The translations under genes were made by a program, and so were the position numbers. From the NCBI GenBank assembly GCA_964462945.1, contig CAYWZW010000005.1:1-64000 (forward strand): DNA of 64,000 nucleotides, given 5' to 3'. Under the pieces are notes generated by a model. That model saw nothing but the letters and a program-made list of their open reading frames with translations, searched no databases and was not told the origin of the DNA. Source of the stretch: GCA-020343675 sp964462945 (lineage in GTDB: Bacteria > Planctomycetota > Phycisphaerae > Sedimentisphaerales > Anaerobacaceae). Below, piece after piece: positions 6,704-15,820 of this stretch. Each line of letters opens with the position of its first letter. Within the stretch, counting starts at the first letter, position 1.

Positions 6704-9007
6704 ATGAGCACGAAGGGGTCATACCTAATTGTCTTGTTGATTTTCGCGCTCGTATCTCAGTTGGTCTGGGCGGAGCGAGCCGCAGCCGGACAGGCGGGCA
6801 TGGGTGCAGATGAATCCATGCTGTCGGCCGGCACTCCACAGGATGCCTCACGGGAAAGCACAGCATCCGCTGAGGTCAAACCGGATGAGCAGTCGGAGAT
6901 CAACAAAAATGCGTTGCTCAACGACCCGAATGACCAGATACGTACAAAGGCCGCGAGCGTGATGTTGTTCAGCGAAAACCCCGATGCCAGAAAGTTCCTC
7001 ATCGACACACTGAAGCAGATCAAGAATAGTGCCGCCCGTATGGCTGTTTGCAGGGCGCTGATTCAAGCCAGACCATCAAAGGAAGCTCTGAAGAATAAGG
7101 AAGATTTTATCCAGCCCGTGCTCGGCGTTTTGGATACTGAAATGGATAACGAGGCCCAGTTGGCTGCGGAGGCCACCTTGATTTTCGAGTATGAAAAAAT
7201 AGGAAAGTCGCTCGAAGACATAGCTACAGATGCCTCAAAGCCCGTCAGGACAAGACTGAATGCTATAGGTGCGCTGAAGCTGCGACCGGACATGGCGGCT
7301 ACGATCCAGCTCATAAAGCTGGTTGACGATGCCGACAGGCAAGTGGGGGCGGCATCGGAGGAGGCTCTGCGTTCTCTGAGCATACCGGTGGGCCGAGATA
7401 GTCAGATGCGAGAGCAAATCATCTCCGAGCTTGAACGCAAAGGCAAGAACGAATTCCTTCGCGATTGGCTGATTCGCCGGGAAGCACAGATTCGCGATCT
7501 GAGAAGCGAGACAGATTTCTGGCGAGGGGCCTATTTGGCAGCGTTGGGCAAGATTTATGGCGCCCTTGGCGACGATACCACCAAGTGTAGCTTTTTGGAG
7601 GAGCATTTGCGTAGCTCGAAAGCAGAGGTGAGGTTGTGGGCGCTGGAGAGGGCCTATGAATGGCGAGTGGCGCCGGGAACGAGGCTGCCGGAGAAGCTGG
7701 GGCCCGTCTTGATCAATCTGATTTCGGACCGTGACAGAACTGTTCGACTCAAGGTGGCCGCCGTATTATCCGTTATGGGGGAAGTAAATTCGGCACAATC
7801 TCTCCTGGCCCAGCTTGAGGCCGAACCGGACGACGAGGTTGCAACGGAGTTGTTCGGCGCGCTCGGGGGCGCATGTTATATCGCGTTTCTGCCAAATTCC
7901 ACGGTCAAAATTCCTGCGGAGATCAGGCAGCAGACCCTGGAATGGGCGGCAATCTATTTGGCTGATCCGGCCCCGGCGAAGGCACGGAAAGGGGCCGAAG
8001 TCATGCGAAAACTCGTCGAGCAGAATGGCTTGACGGCCGATGATGTTGACCGATATCTTGTTCTGCTTGCCGAAAGATACAGAGGGCTCACGGAGGGCTC
8101 CGACGGGATCCTGCGGGGAGAGTTGCTCAACGCGATGGCCAGCCTCTGCACACCTCAGAGTGTCCACAAGACTCAGGCGAAGAAGCAGTTTGGCGATCTC
8201 TTTGAAGCAGCCTTGAGCGATAAGACGGACTTTGTCCGGGAGGCGGCTGTGGACGGCCTTATCTATATTGACAAGACAATCGCCCTGAGACTGTTGAGGA
8301 GAGACTTTGTCAATGATCCCAGTGCGATACTGAAAAGGAAACTTATCGCTTTGGCCGACGAAGTCGGCGGAAAAGAAGACTTGAGCTGGTTATCCGAGAA
8401 GCTGGGCTTGAACTCCGAAGGTGAGGCGGCTTGGCAGGCCATGTTGAAAATACTCAGAGATCTCAAGGACTCCGACACCGTCGCCTGGAAGCAGTGGGTG
8501 GACAAGCTCACATCGCAAAACAGCAACTTGTCTAATGAGCAGAAGATCGCTTTTCTCAAGACCGCTGAGACAGGGAGCGTCAGCGAATACAGGTCGGAGG
8601 CTCGCAGGAAATTGGCTGAGCTATACTACACAACGGGCCAATTTGCCCTCGCCGCAGACTACTTCGGCATGCAATATGACGCTGCTCAGACGTCGGGAGA
8701 GAAAGAGGCAATTCTGCCGAAGCTGTTGGATGCATGTTTGAAGGGGTCAAAGGCGGAACGCGTCGCCGAATTAGCAGGGAGCTACCTGTCGAAGGCAGAC
8801 TTGGACTCAAACAACATTGTTATACGGTCGATTCACGATTATTTTGAACAGCCACCTGATGGGGCCGATCCGAACGAGGTTCTCAAGGCACTGTATGCGA
8901 TAAAAGTTCCAAAAAGCAGGCCGAAATGGCGCCAATGGCTTGAGGGTTGGAGGGTCCGATTAGGCAAGGGCGAGGAGCCGGACAAGCTACAGCAGTTGGC
9001 CGGTTAG
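6704..9007 (+). CDS. exported HEAT/TPR-type repeat protein
   Basis: 767 residues. Residues 1-23 form a signal peptide (hydrophobic LIVLLIFALVSQLVWA, then cleavage before the Ala-rich stretch). After a linker, residues about 60-560 consist of HEAT-like helical pairs with recurring patterns of the sort DPNDQIRTKAASVMLF, DRTVRLKVAAVLSVMG and DKTDFVREAAVDGLIYID. The last 150 residues look like TPR units (YYTTGQFALAADYF). No enzymatic motif is visible. It is probably a periplasmic scaffold for protein-protein contact. The gene stands alone, with its own probable promoter. Confidence 0.75.
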   Translation: MSTKGSYLIVLLIFALVSQLVWAERAAAGQAGMGADESMLSAGTPQDASRESTASAEVKPDEQSEINKNALLNDPNDQIRTKAASVMLFSENPDARKFLIDTLKQIKNSAARMAVCRALIQARPSKEALKNKEDFIQPVLGVLDTEMDNEAQLAAEATLIFEYEKIGKSLEDIATDASKPVRTRLNAIGALKLRPDMAATIQLIKLVDDADRQVGAASEEALRSLSIPVGRDSQMREQIISELERKGKNEFLRDWLIRREAQIRDLRSETDFWRGAYLAALGKIYGALGDDTTKCSFLEEHLRSSKAEVRLWALERAYEWRVAPGTRLPEKLGPVLINLISDRDRTVRLKVAAVLSVMGEVNSAQSLLAQLEAEPDDEVATELFGALGGACYIAFLPNSTVKIPAEIRQQTLEWAAIYLADPAPAKARKGAEVMRKLVEQNGLTADDVDRYLVLLAERYRGLTEGSDGILRGELLNAMASLCTPQSVHKTQAKKQFGDLFEAALSDKTDFVREAAVDGLIYIDKTIALRLLRRDFVNDPSAILKRKLIALADEVGGKEDLSWLSEKLGLNSEGEAAWQAMLKILRDLKDSDTVAWKQWVDKLTSQNSNLSNEQKIAFLKTAETGSVSEYRSEARRKLAELYYTTGQFALAADYFGMQYDAAQTSGEKEAILPKLLDACLKGSKAERVAELAGSYLSKADLDSNNIVIRSIHDYFEQPPDGADPNEVLKALYAIKVPKSRPKWRQWLEGWRVRLGKGEEPDKLQQLAG

Positions 9008-9725
9008 CTGGAAGAGGCGATTCTCGCCCTACGGCTGTTTCGTGGCGTGGTGGGCATCTCTGGGAATACTGAGAAAGTCAAGATCGTAACAGCACCTGAA
9101 GTAAATCGCGGTGCGTCCTCGACGGCACCGCCATTTTACGTAAAGACTTGTGCGGTATCGAGATATGCAAGATTCGCTGTTGACTGGCAGTTGGCCGATG
9201 GCGAGAATCCTCTGTGCGTGCCCGGGCAATAGCCGTCTGAACCAAGTCTCGCAGCCAGCCGGAGCCACTTGTTGTCCGGCATTCTCGAACGGGGCGGAAT
9301 GTGGAACCCCCCTGACACACTTGCCTGCGGCGCATCTTCCATAGGGCCGAATGATGAACATACGCTGTAGCGATACACCGGCAACTTTGATCGCACATGG
9401 CCGGACGGGCTTCTTTGTTGTGTTTCAGAGTGCCACAAAAAAACCAAGTTCGATTCTGGAAATCCTTGACCATGCGCGTGTACGCTGCTAAAATCAGTTC
9501 GATTAGAGCGGAAAACGGCAAGCTGATAAGATATGCTTCATCGTTTTCAGAAGGAAACTGAGACGAGATTAAGGAGACTGTGTCTCTCAGATGCCTCAAA
9601 AAAACGGGCGATCTTCACCTGAATTTGCACCCGTAAGGCAAACATAATTCCGTTTCGCCGGCGCTCTTAGGTTTGAGTATATTTGCGCCGCACCCCAATA
9701 CCGAGGTTTTTTGAGGTGAGCGGAG
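9008..9725. other. gene-free gap of about 0.7 kb
   Basis: Open stretches exist on both strands (for example 9078-9599 minus), but their translations are Arg/Ser/Cys-rich with no domain, signal or start site, so I do not call a gene. No tRNA, convincing terminator or tandem repeat is visible. Confidence 0.55.
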
Positions 9726-10292
9726 ATGGGAACGGAGAAGTGTCCATTCTGCGGACAGGAGATCGACGCCGAGGCGGCCAAGTGCTTTTTCTGTGGCGCC
9801 AAGTTGGACGAAGAATCGGTCGAGAGACGCCTTGAGCAACTTCATTTGCAGGAAGACCGACGATCCGCTCGAAAGGTCCACAGCTCGGTCGCGCTGGGTG
9901 TTGCTGTCGCTGTCATCCTGACTTATCTGGTTCTCTTTCACGGCGCGCCTGCCAAGAAGCCCTCGCCCGCCGTCCACAGACCGCCGGAGAGTCCAACGGT
10001 TCACTTGAATGCAAAGGTTACCTTCGCCGGAGCGAGATTTGTCATATCCAACAACGATTCGTTCGACTGGGAGAATGTCAAACTGGAGATTACTTCTGCG
10101 GTACTTGGGGAGCCTTTTGGCCTGAATGTCCCCAGAATACCCGCCGGAGAAACGCATACGGTGGACGCCGCGGAATTTTGCAGCAAGGATGGAACCCCCT
10201 TTAACTCGTTTTCGATGAAACTGCAAAGGTTCCGGATTCGATGCGATACTCCAGACAGACAAAGCGGTTCCTATCTCGCCGGATGGAATTAG
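9726..10292 (+). CDS. zinc-ribbon membrane protein, unknown function
   Basis: 188 residues. Two CxxC knuckles at the N-terminus (CPFCGQ and CFFCGA, residues 6-26) form a double-Cys zinc ribbon of the zinc-ribbon_2 type. A charged linker leads to one transmembrane helix (about 55-75, VALGVAVAVILTYLVLF), so the ribbon is cytoplasmic and the rest outside. The external part is beta-rich (VISNNDSFDWENVKLEI, and so on), resembling a small Ig-like or FxLYD-type domain. The start follows GGTGAGCGGAG. The function is unknown; similar ribbon-TM-beta proteins are common in planctomycetes and Firmicutes. Confidence 0.75.
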   Translation: MGTEKCPFCGQEIDAEAAKCFFCGAKLDEESVERRLEQLHLQEDRRSARKVHSSVALGVAVAVILTYLVLFHGAPAKKPSPAVHRPPESPTVHLNAKVTFAGARFVISNNDSFDWENVKLEITSAVLGEPFGLNVPRIPAGETHTVDAAEFCSKDGTPFNSFSMKLQRFRIRCDTPDRQSGSYLAGWN

Positions 10293-10478
10293 CTTGTGCA
10301 ACATCTTTCCTGCGTGGGTGGTCAGCGGCTCGCCTGTCCGGCATCACCTGCAAAGGGCGCGGCCTGAATCTATACGTGCCCTCTGAAGCTTCAACGGCAG
10401 ATCCATATTTTAGGTATTGACCGGCTGCAACATTGCTGGTTACAATTGAGTGATTTGTCAGATTTGGAGGTTTTTTGT

Positions 10479-11879
10479 ATGCTCAACGGTAAACTACTCA
10501 CAACATTGTCGATTGTTTGCAGCTCCATTTTTTTCCTCGCCGAGAGTCCTGGCTTTGATGGTGCCGCGAACGGCGGTTGGAAAGCCTCACCTCAGTTGGT
10601 CGATAAACTTACGAAACAGCGATCCGAGACCAACTATGACGAGCAGAACGTTCCGAAGTACGTTTTGCCTGACCCCCTCGTGGCATCCGACGGCACGAGA
10701 GTGACCGACGCCGCAACTTGGCAGGCCAAACGCCGGCCGGAAATACTCGAATTATTCCGGACCCATGTTTATGGTCGGGCGCCCATCGGCCGGCCGAAGA
10801 ATATGACCTTCGAGGTTTTCGACCTTGACCGGAAGGCACTTGGGGGCTTGGCTACTCGTAAACAAGTAACAGTGTACTTCACCGGCGAGAAAGACGGACC
10901 AAAAATGGATGTCTTGATCTATCTGCCTAACGCGGCCAAGAAGCCTGTTCCCGCCTTTGTGATTTTGAATTTTGGCGGTAATCATACAATCCACCCCGAT
11001 CCGGCCATCAAGTTATCGGCAAGCTGGATGCGCCCGGGACGCGGAGTCGTAGATAACCGCGCGACGGAAGAGTCCAGGGGCACAGCCTATTCGAGCTATC
11101 CGGTCGAGAAGATTCTCAAGCGAGGTTACGGCCTGGCAACGATATACTATGGTGATATCGATCCGGACTTCCACGACGGCTTCAAGAATGGCGTGCACCC
11201 GGTTTTTGACAAAATTCTCGACGGCAAGCGTGCGCCCGACGCCTGGGGTTCCATCGGCGCCTGGGCGTGGGGGCTGAGCCGGGCAGTGGATTACTTTGAG
11301 ACCGACGCCGATATTGACCGGACGCACGTGGCCGTCCTCGGGCACTCACGGCTGGGCAAGACCGCTCTTTGGGCCGGGGCTCAGGACGAGCGGTTTGCAA
11401 TCGTGATATCAAACAACTCCGGGTGCGGCGGGGCGGCTCTGAGCAGACGGCGGTTCGGCGAGACCGTAGAACGCATCAATACGAGCTTTCCGCACTGGTT
11501 TTGCGAGAATTTCAGGGGATACAACGGCAAAGAAGACAATCTGCCGGTGGATCAGCACATGCTCATTGCCTTGACGGCGCCGCGTCCGGCGTATGTAACC
11601 AGTGCTGATGAGGACCTGTGGGCCGATCCTCGAGGTGAGTTTCTGGCCTGCAAAGGTGCAGATCCCGTCTATCGTCTGCTTGGTGTTGACGGATTGGGCA
11701 CTGACCAGATGCCCGATCTTGATCAACCCGTCCAAAAAGGCAGGATTGGCTACCACGTCCGCTCCGGGGGGCACGCTTTGACAGAATACGACTGGCAGCA
11801 GTTTGTGGATTTTGCCGATGCACGTTTTGCGACTTCGGGTCGGGGCGGGAACCCTGGGCCTGCTGCTGATGGGAAGTGA
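10479..11879 (+). CDS. glucuronoyl esterase-like alpha/beta hydrolase (CE15 type), secreted
   Basis: 466 residues from the ATG at 10479, chosen because GGAGG lies 9 nt upstream; an upstream in-frame TTG has no ribosome site. A signal peptide covers about 1-22. The nucleophile sits in GHSRLGK (Ser290), the bacterial variant of the CE15 GxSRxGK motif. The catalytic His is in GGHALTEYDW (His432), and TSADEDLWADPRGEF carries the conserved acid region. CE15 enzymes cleave ester links between lignin and glucuronic acid on xylan, or act on related polysaccharides. This fits an organism living on plant or algal polymers. It stands alone, not within a visible polysaccharide locus. An acetyl-xylan-esterase-like role is an alternative. 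Confidence 0.83.
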   Translation: MLNGKLLTTLSIVCSSIFFLAESPGFDGAANGGWKASPQLVDKLTKQRSETNYDEQNVPKYVLPDPLVASDGTRVTDAATWQAKRRPEILELFRTHVYGRAPIGRPKNMTFEVFDLDRKALGGLATRKQVTVYFTGEKDGPKMDVLIYLPNAAKKPVPAFVILNFGGNHTIHPDPAIKLSASWMRPGRGVVDNRATEESRGTAYSSYPVEKILKRGYGLATIYYGDIDPDFHDGFKNGVHPVFDKILDGKRAPDAWGSIGAWAWGLSRAVDYFETDADIDRTHVAVLGHSRLGKTALWAGAQDERFAIVISNNSGCGGAALSRRRFGETVERINTSFPHWFCENFRGYNGKEDNLPVDQHMLIALTAPRPAYVTSADEDLWADPRGEFLACKGADPVYRLLGVDGLGTDQMPDLDQPVQKGRIGYHVRSGGHALTEYDWQQFVDFADARFATSGRGGNPGPAADGK

Positions 11880-12297
11880 GCAATTTGGCTGTTTTCTGCC
11901 GGTTTCTCGTGCTTTTCACCTTCGACCAACGTTCACGTGGAAGTCTGGAATGGCTGACTGGAAGGGATATAGGTTTGTTGAACATGTTGCCGGCGAGCCT
12001 TTTGTGCTGTTGCGCCGAAAGAACCGATCTCGCATTGGTTTGTGCAAAGAAATAAAATTTTTCGCTTTTTTATAATTTTCTTGCTTTTTCTGTTTGCACT
12101 CTTGCGGCTAATTCGATAGAGTATGCGATTTATATTATTAAAACACTGTTTGAAAATCATGGATTCCTGCGCTCAGTCTGTAAGCAAATGGAGCAGGAAC
12201 AAGGGGTGTTGTTTGTGTTTTGCGGCCCTTTGGCCGGATATGGAAGCTGTTTCGACCCGACTCACCGCGGTAGTGTCGGTTGGTGAATCAGGGTTTC
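11880..12297. other. gene-free upstream region of the tRNA-Thr/tuf transcript
   Basis: About 420 bases. The first part is ordinary GC; from about 12040 to 12150 it is strongly AT-rich (TATAAT at 12071-12076, TATATTATTAAAAC near 12131), consistent with a promoter for the tRNA-tuf unit. I cannot fix one -35/-10 pair with confidence. Confidence 0.5.
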
Positions 12298-12369
<72 letters not shown>

Positions 12370-12385
12370 AAATGCAAGCAGGCTA

Positions 12386-12463
12386 AGCCGAGATGGTGGC
12401 TGCTAAGGGCTTAAGACAGCATTAGCCAGGGCTGTCTTACACCGAGTGTCAGTAATCTCGGCT
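12386..12463 (+). promoter_or_regulatory. nested stem-loop leader of tuf
   Basis: Two perfect 9-bp inverted repeats are nested: AGCCGAGAT (12386-12394) with ATCTCGGCT (12455-12463), and inside it TAAGACAGC (12412-12420) with GCTGTCTTA (12431-12439, loop of 10 nt). It sits between tRNA-Thr and tuf, so it may be a processing signal or a regulatory leader. There is no U-run, so it is not a terminator as it stands. Confidence 0.65.
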
Positions 12464-12558
12464 GTGAGTTGACTATAGAGGTTGAAAAGAAGTTTATCGC
12501 AGGAATCAGATAGGGAACAAGTAAATGCTAACCCGGCACATTGGAGGTTTACATTAAG

Positions 12559-13785
12559 ATGGCTAAGGCTGTATTTGAGCGGACGAAACCACATGTCAAC
12601 GTTGGAACTATCGGTCACGTGGATCATGGCAAGACGACTTTGACGGCTGCGATGACGAGGGTGATGGATTTCAAGGGGCTGTCGAAGTTTAAGTCTTATG
12701 ACGAAATCGCCAAGGCGTCGGAGGCTCAGGGCCGGCGCGACCCGACCAAGATTCTGACGATCTCGACGGCGCATGTGGAGTATGTAACGGAAAATCGGCA
12801 CTACGCACATATAGACTGTCCCGGCCATGCGGACTACGTGAAGAACATGATTACCGGGGCCGCCCAGATGGACGGTGCGATCCTGGTGGTCAGCGCGGCT
12901 GATGGCCCAATGCCCCAGACGCGAGAGCATATCCTTCTTGCCCGCCAGGTGAATGTGCCGTGTATCGTGGTCTTTCTCAACAAGGTGGACCTGGTTGACG
13001 ATCCGGAGTTGATTGATTTGGTGGAGCTGGAAATACGAGATCTGCTGAACAAGTATGAGTTCCCGGGCGACGATGTTCCTTTGATTCGCGGTTGCGCGAT
13101 CCAGGCGATGAGGGCCGAGAGCATTAATGACCCTTCCTGCCAGGCGATTATCCAGCTACTCGATGCAATGGACAAGTATATTCCCATCCCGGTGCGTGAG
13201 GTGGACAAGCCCTTCCTGATGCCGGTTGAGGACGTTTTCAGTATTAAGGGCCGAGGCACGGTGGGCACCGGCCGCGTGGACCGAGGCAGAATCCGCACCG
13301 GGGAGGAAATCGAAATCGTCGGGCTTGCGAAAGAAACACGCAGGACCGTTGTTACGGGCGTGGAGATGTTTAACAAAACGCTCAACGAAGGCCAGGCCGG
13401 CGACAACATCGGTGTGCTTTTGCGAGGCGTGGAAAAGAAGGATTTGGAACGCGGGCAAGTTATCGCGGCACCCGGCAGTATTACGCCACATACGAAGTTT
13501 CAGTCTGAGGTCTATGTTCTGACCAAAGAGGAAGGCGGCCGCCATACGCCGTTCTTCGCAGGATACAAGCCACAGTTTTATTTCAGGACTACCGATGTTA
13601 CGGGCGGGGTTCTTGCGTTGATGAGCAGGGAAGGCAAGAGCGCGGAGATGTGTATGCCGGGTGATAACATAGCCATGGAAGTGGAGATTATCTCCCCGAT
13701 TGCTATGGAGGAAGGGCTTCGTTTTGCAATTCGTGAGGGTGGCCGGACCGTCGGAGCCGGTGTGGTAACTAAGATCCTTGCGTAG
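12559..13785 (+). CDS. tuf: elongation factor Tu
   Basis: 408 residues from MAKAVFERTK; GGAGGT lies 10 nt upstream. It delivers aminoacyl-tRNA to the ribosome with GTP. The P-loop GHVDHGKT (19-26), DCPGH (86-90) and NKVD are intact, and domains 2 and 3 are complete. The odd part is switch I: in place of the common APEExxRGITI there is ASEAQGRRDPTKILTI (about 53-68), five residues longer, with the Gly-Ile before the Mg-binding Thr changed while the Thr itself is kept. I recall similar RDxTK forms in other planctomycetes, so this looks lineage-specific rather than damaged. It is transcribed after tRNA-Thr through a structured leader. Confidence 0.97.
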   Translation: MAKAVFERTKPHVNVGTIGHVDHGKTTLTAAMTRVMDFKGLSKFKSYDEIAKASEAQGRRDPTKILTISTAHVEYVTENRHYAHIDCPGHADYVKNMITGAAQMDGAILVVSAADGPMPQTREHILLARQVNVPCIVVFLNKVDLVDDPELIDLVELEIRDLLNKYEFPGDDVPLIRGCAIQAMRAESINDPSCQAIIQLLDAMDKYIPIPVREVDKPFLMPVEDVFSIKGRGTVGTGRVDRGRIRTGEEIEIVGLAKETRRTVVTGVEMFNKTLNEGQAGDNIGVLLRGVEKKDLERGQVIAAPGSITPHTKFQSEVYVLTKEEGGRHTPFFAGYKPQFYFRTTDVTGGVLALMSREGKSAEMCMPGDNIAMEVEIISPIAMEEGLRFAIREGGRTVGAGVVTKILA

Positions 13786-13920
13786 GTATTTCTGAGAACT
13801 GTCTGGGATCGAGCGTCAAGAATCATGGGTGTCGCGCCGGCCAACGTATCCCGGCGGACATTAGGCACAATAATCCGATGGTTTTTGCGTACGTAGCCCT
13901 GCTTGGTTGGGACGATTCTT

Positions 13921-14091
13921 ATGGCTAAAAAGAAAAGCAAAAGGGAATATGTCTGGCTTGAGTGCAGCGAATGTAGCAGCAGAAACTATCGCACAGGTGT
14001 TAGTGTTGCGGAAGGTGCGCCGAAGTTGCAGCTCAAGAAGTTCTGCAAGGGCGAGCGTAAGCATACTGTTCACAAGGTTCGACGCAAATAA
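13921..14091 (+). CDS. rpmG: 50S ribosomal protein L33
   Basis: 56 residues starting MAKKKSKREY; an in-frame GTG at 13903 is less likely. The first zinc knuckle is intact (CSEC) but the second reads FCKGERKH, with Glu in place of its second Cys, so only three of four ligands remain. Classical C+ L33 proteins have both CxxC pairs and C- forms have none; this is intermediate. It lies between tuf and tRNA-Trp/secE, the usual place. The sequence before the ATG ends GACGATTCTTATG, similar to the heptad-type starts further on. Confidence 0.93.
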   Translation: MAKKKSKREYVWLECSECSSRNYRTGVSVAEGAPKLQLKKFCKGERKHTVHKVRRK

Positions 14092-14170
14092 TTTGCTTGT
14101 TGAAGCATGGGGAATTGGGCGTCGAAAACGAGCGTGAGTAATAAGAAAAATAATCAACAGTCAATTGAGT

Positions 14171-14243
14171 AGGCCAGTAGCTCAACTGGCAGAGCGTCGG
14201 TCTCCAAAACCGAAGGTTGGGGGTTCGATTCCCTCCTGGCCTG
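14171..14243 (+). tRNA. tRNA-Trp (CCA anticodon)
   Basis: Acceptor AGGCCAG/CTGGCCT, anticodon loop CTCCAAA with anticodon CCA, T arm GGGGG-TTCGATT-CCCTC-like. G73 discriminator, as expected for tRNA-Trp. It lies between rpmG and secE, a conserved location. Confidence 0.95.
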
Positions 14244-14309
14244 TTTTGAAGCGCGAAGGGAGATGCGAGACTGGTAAATTCGCTTCTGGTTAGTGTATGC
14301 GAGGTGAAT

Positions 14310-14711
14310 ATGGTTTTCGATATTTATAAACGGGGCCAGGGCAAGTACACGAGGCTGTGCAGCGCTTTTGCCGTAGCGATCGTCGTTGGATTAGGCTGCT
14401 TGCGGCTTTACGGAAAACTGGAAGCCGCATCGTGGGGTCTGAGCAACAAAACCACGCTGTGGATTGCAACGATGGTCCCGACCGGGTTGTTTGCTGTTCT
14501 GGCTCTTTTGACTTCCTGGTTGGTTAACAGGCCCTCCATCGCCGACTTCATGATTGCCGCCGAAGGCGAAATGAAGAAAGTGAGCTGGTCAAGTAAGCAA
14601 GAGATAACTGTTTCGACATTCGTCGTTATTGTGGTGGTGATTATCATGGCGATACTTCTGGGAACCACCGATATCGGCTTTAGCGCGTTTTTCGCATGGC
14701 TCTTGGGTTGA
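14310..14711 (+). CDS. secE: preprotein translocase subunit SecE, long form
   Basis: 133 residues from the ATG at 14310 (GAGG upstream; a GTG six bases earlier is also open). The conserved C-terminal SecE core is clear: AEGEMKKVSWSSKQEI (about 86-101) and then one membrane helix (TFVVIVVVIIMAILLG). Two further hydrophobic helices precede it (about 18-35 and 49-70), giving three membrane segments as in E. coli rather than the single one of many bacteria. It forms the SecYEG channel with SecY, encoded at 41364. nusG follows directly, as usual. Confidence 0.93.
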   Translation: MVFDIYKRGQGKYTRLCSAFAVAIVVGLGCLRLYGKLEAASWGLSNKTTLWIATMVPTGLFAVLALLTSWLVNRPSIADFMIAAEGEMKKVSWSSKQEITVSTFVVIVVVIIMAILLGTTDIGFSAFFAWLLG

Positions 14712-14749
14712 TATCGTATCTCGAATGAGATGTGAGACAAGGTGTCAAT

Positions 14750-15292
14750 ATGCAGTGGTACGTTCTACGAGTTGCGGCGAACAAAGAAGTGCAGGTCAGG
14801 GATGCTCTTGCCCAGAAGGTGGAAAGGGAGGGTTTGAGCGATATTATTGGCCGAATCGAGGTGCCTATCGAGCGGATCAAGCGCATCCGCGGCAACAAAC
14901 AGACGGTTCACAAGCGAAAGTTGTATCCCGGCTACGTTTTTATGGAGATGCAGTCAACCGAGGACGGCCGGGTTCCTGAAAAAGCGTGGTTTATGATCAA
15001 AGGAACAGGCGGGGTGGGTGATTTTATCGGAACAGAGGGAATTCCGACGCCCATGCGGGATACCGATGTGGCAAAGATGCTCCTTGAGGCCGAAAAGCCC
15101 GAGGAGGCGCCGAGCATCAAAGTGGAATTCAAGAAGGGGGATATGATCAAAATTCGGGAAGGCGCCTTTGAAAACTTCGAAGGGGTCGTCGATTCGATTG
15201 ATTCCGAGCGGGGGATTGTGAACGTCATCGTGACGATATTCGGCCGAAGCACGCCGCTCGACATAGAATATTGGCAGATCGAGAAAATGTAG
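14750..15292 (+). CDS. nusG: transcription termination/antitermination factor NusG
   Basis: 180 residues from MQWYVLRVA (ATG at 14750, AAGGTG upstream). The NGN domain spans about 1-115 with WYVLRVAANKE and KLYPGYVFMEM. The C-terminal KOW domain (about 125-180) has FKKGDMIKIREGAFENFEG. NusG binds RNA polymerase and couples it to Rho or to ribosomal S10. It sits in the usual secE-nusG-rplK order. Confidence 0.96.
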   Translation: MQWYVLRVAANKEVQVRDALAQKVEREGLSDIIGRIEVPIERIKRIRGNKQTVHKRKLYPGYVFMEMQSTEDGRVPEKAWFMIKGTGGVGDFIGTEGIPTPMRDTDVAKMLLEAEKPEEAPSIKVEFKKGDMIKIREGAFENFEGVVDSIDSERGIVNVIVTIFGRSTPLDIEYWQIEKM

Positions 15293-15357
15293 TTGCCCCG
15301 GCAAGTTGGAATTGCGGGCTTCCAAAAGCAAGAACTTCAAGAATCAAAGGGTGAAGA

Positions 15358-15786
15358 ATGGCCAAAAAAGAGGTAGCAAAAACGATTAAGTTGCAGGCAC
15401 CGGGCGGACAGGCGACGCCGGCCCCGCCGATCGGACCCGCTCTGGGTCAGCACGGCGTGAACATAGGGCAATTCGTCTCGCAGTTCAACGAGCGAACAAA
15501 AGATCTTAACGGAACGACCGTGCCGGTAGTGATAACCGTTTTTACGGACAAGAGTTTTACCTTTGAAGTCAAAAGCCCTCCGGCGGCGGTGCTGCTGAAA
15601 CAGGCAGCCGAAGTCGCAAAGGGCAGTGGCACCGCCAGCAAAGAGACGGTCGGAAAAGTCAGCGCCGAGCAGTTGCGTAAGATCGCCCAGGCCAAGTTCA
15701 AGGATTTGAACGCATACGATTTGGGGCAGGCCGAAAAGATCATCAGAGGGACGGCCCGAAGTATGGGCATAGAAGTAGTTGATTAG
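15358..15786 (+). CDS. rplK: 50S ribosomal protein L11
   Basis: 142 residues, normal length. The N-terminal domain has the Pro-rich PAPPIGPALGQHGVN-type helix (about 21-36) that thiostrepton and EF-G contact, and the C-terminal 23S-binding domain ends ARSMGIEVVD. It lies in the GTPase-associated centre of the ribosome. The start is ATG after AGGGTGAAG. It is followed 34 nt later by rplA. Confidence 0.97.
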   Translation: MAKKEVAKTIKLQAPGGQATPAPPIGPALGQHGVNIGQFVSQFNERTKDLNGTTVPVVITVFTDKSFTFEVKSPPAAVLLKQAAEVAKGSGTASKETVGKVSAEQLRKIAQAKFKDLNAYDLGQAEKIIRGTARSMGIEVVD

Positions 15787-15820
15787 TGAAAGTAATGGTA
15801 CTCCATGTGAGATGTGATCT

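Noticed and set aside
9078..9599. 173-codon minus-strand frame in the 9.0-9.7 kb gap
   Set aside because: Arg/Ser/Cys-rich, no start signal, no domain, no neighbour logic.
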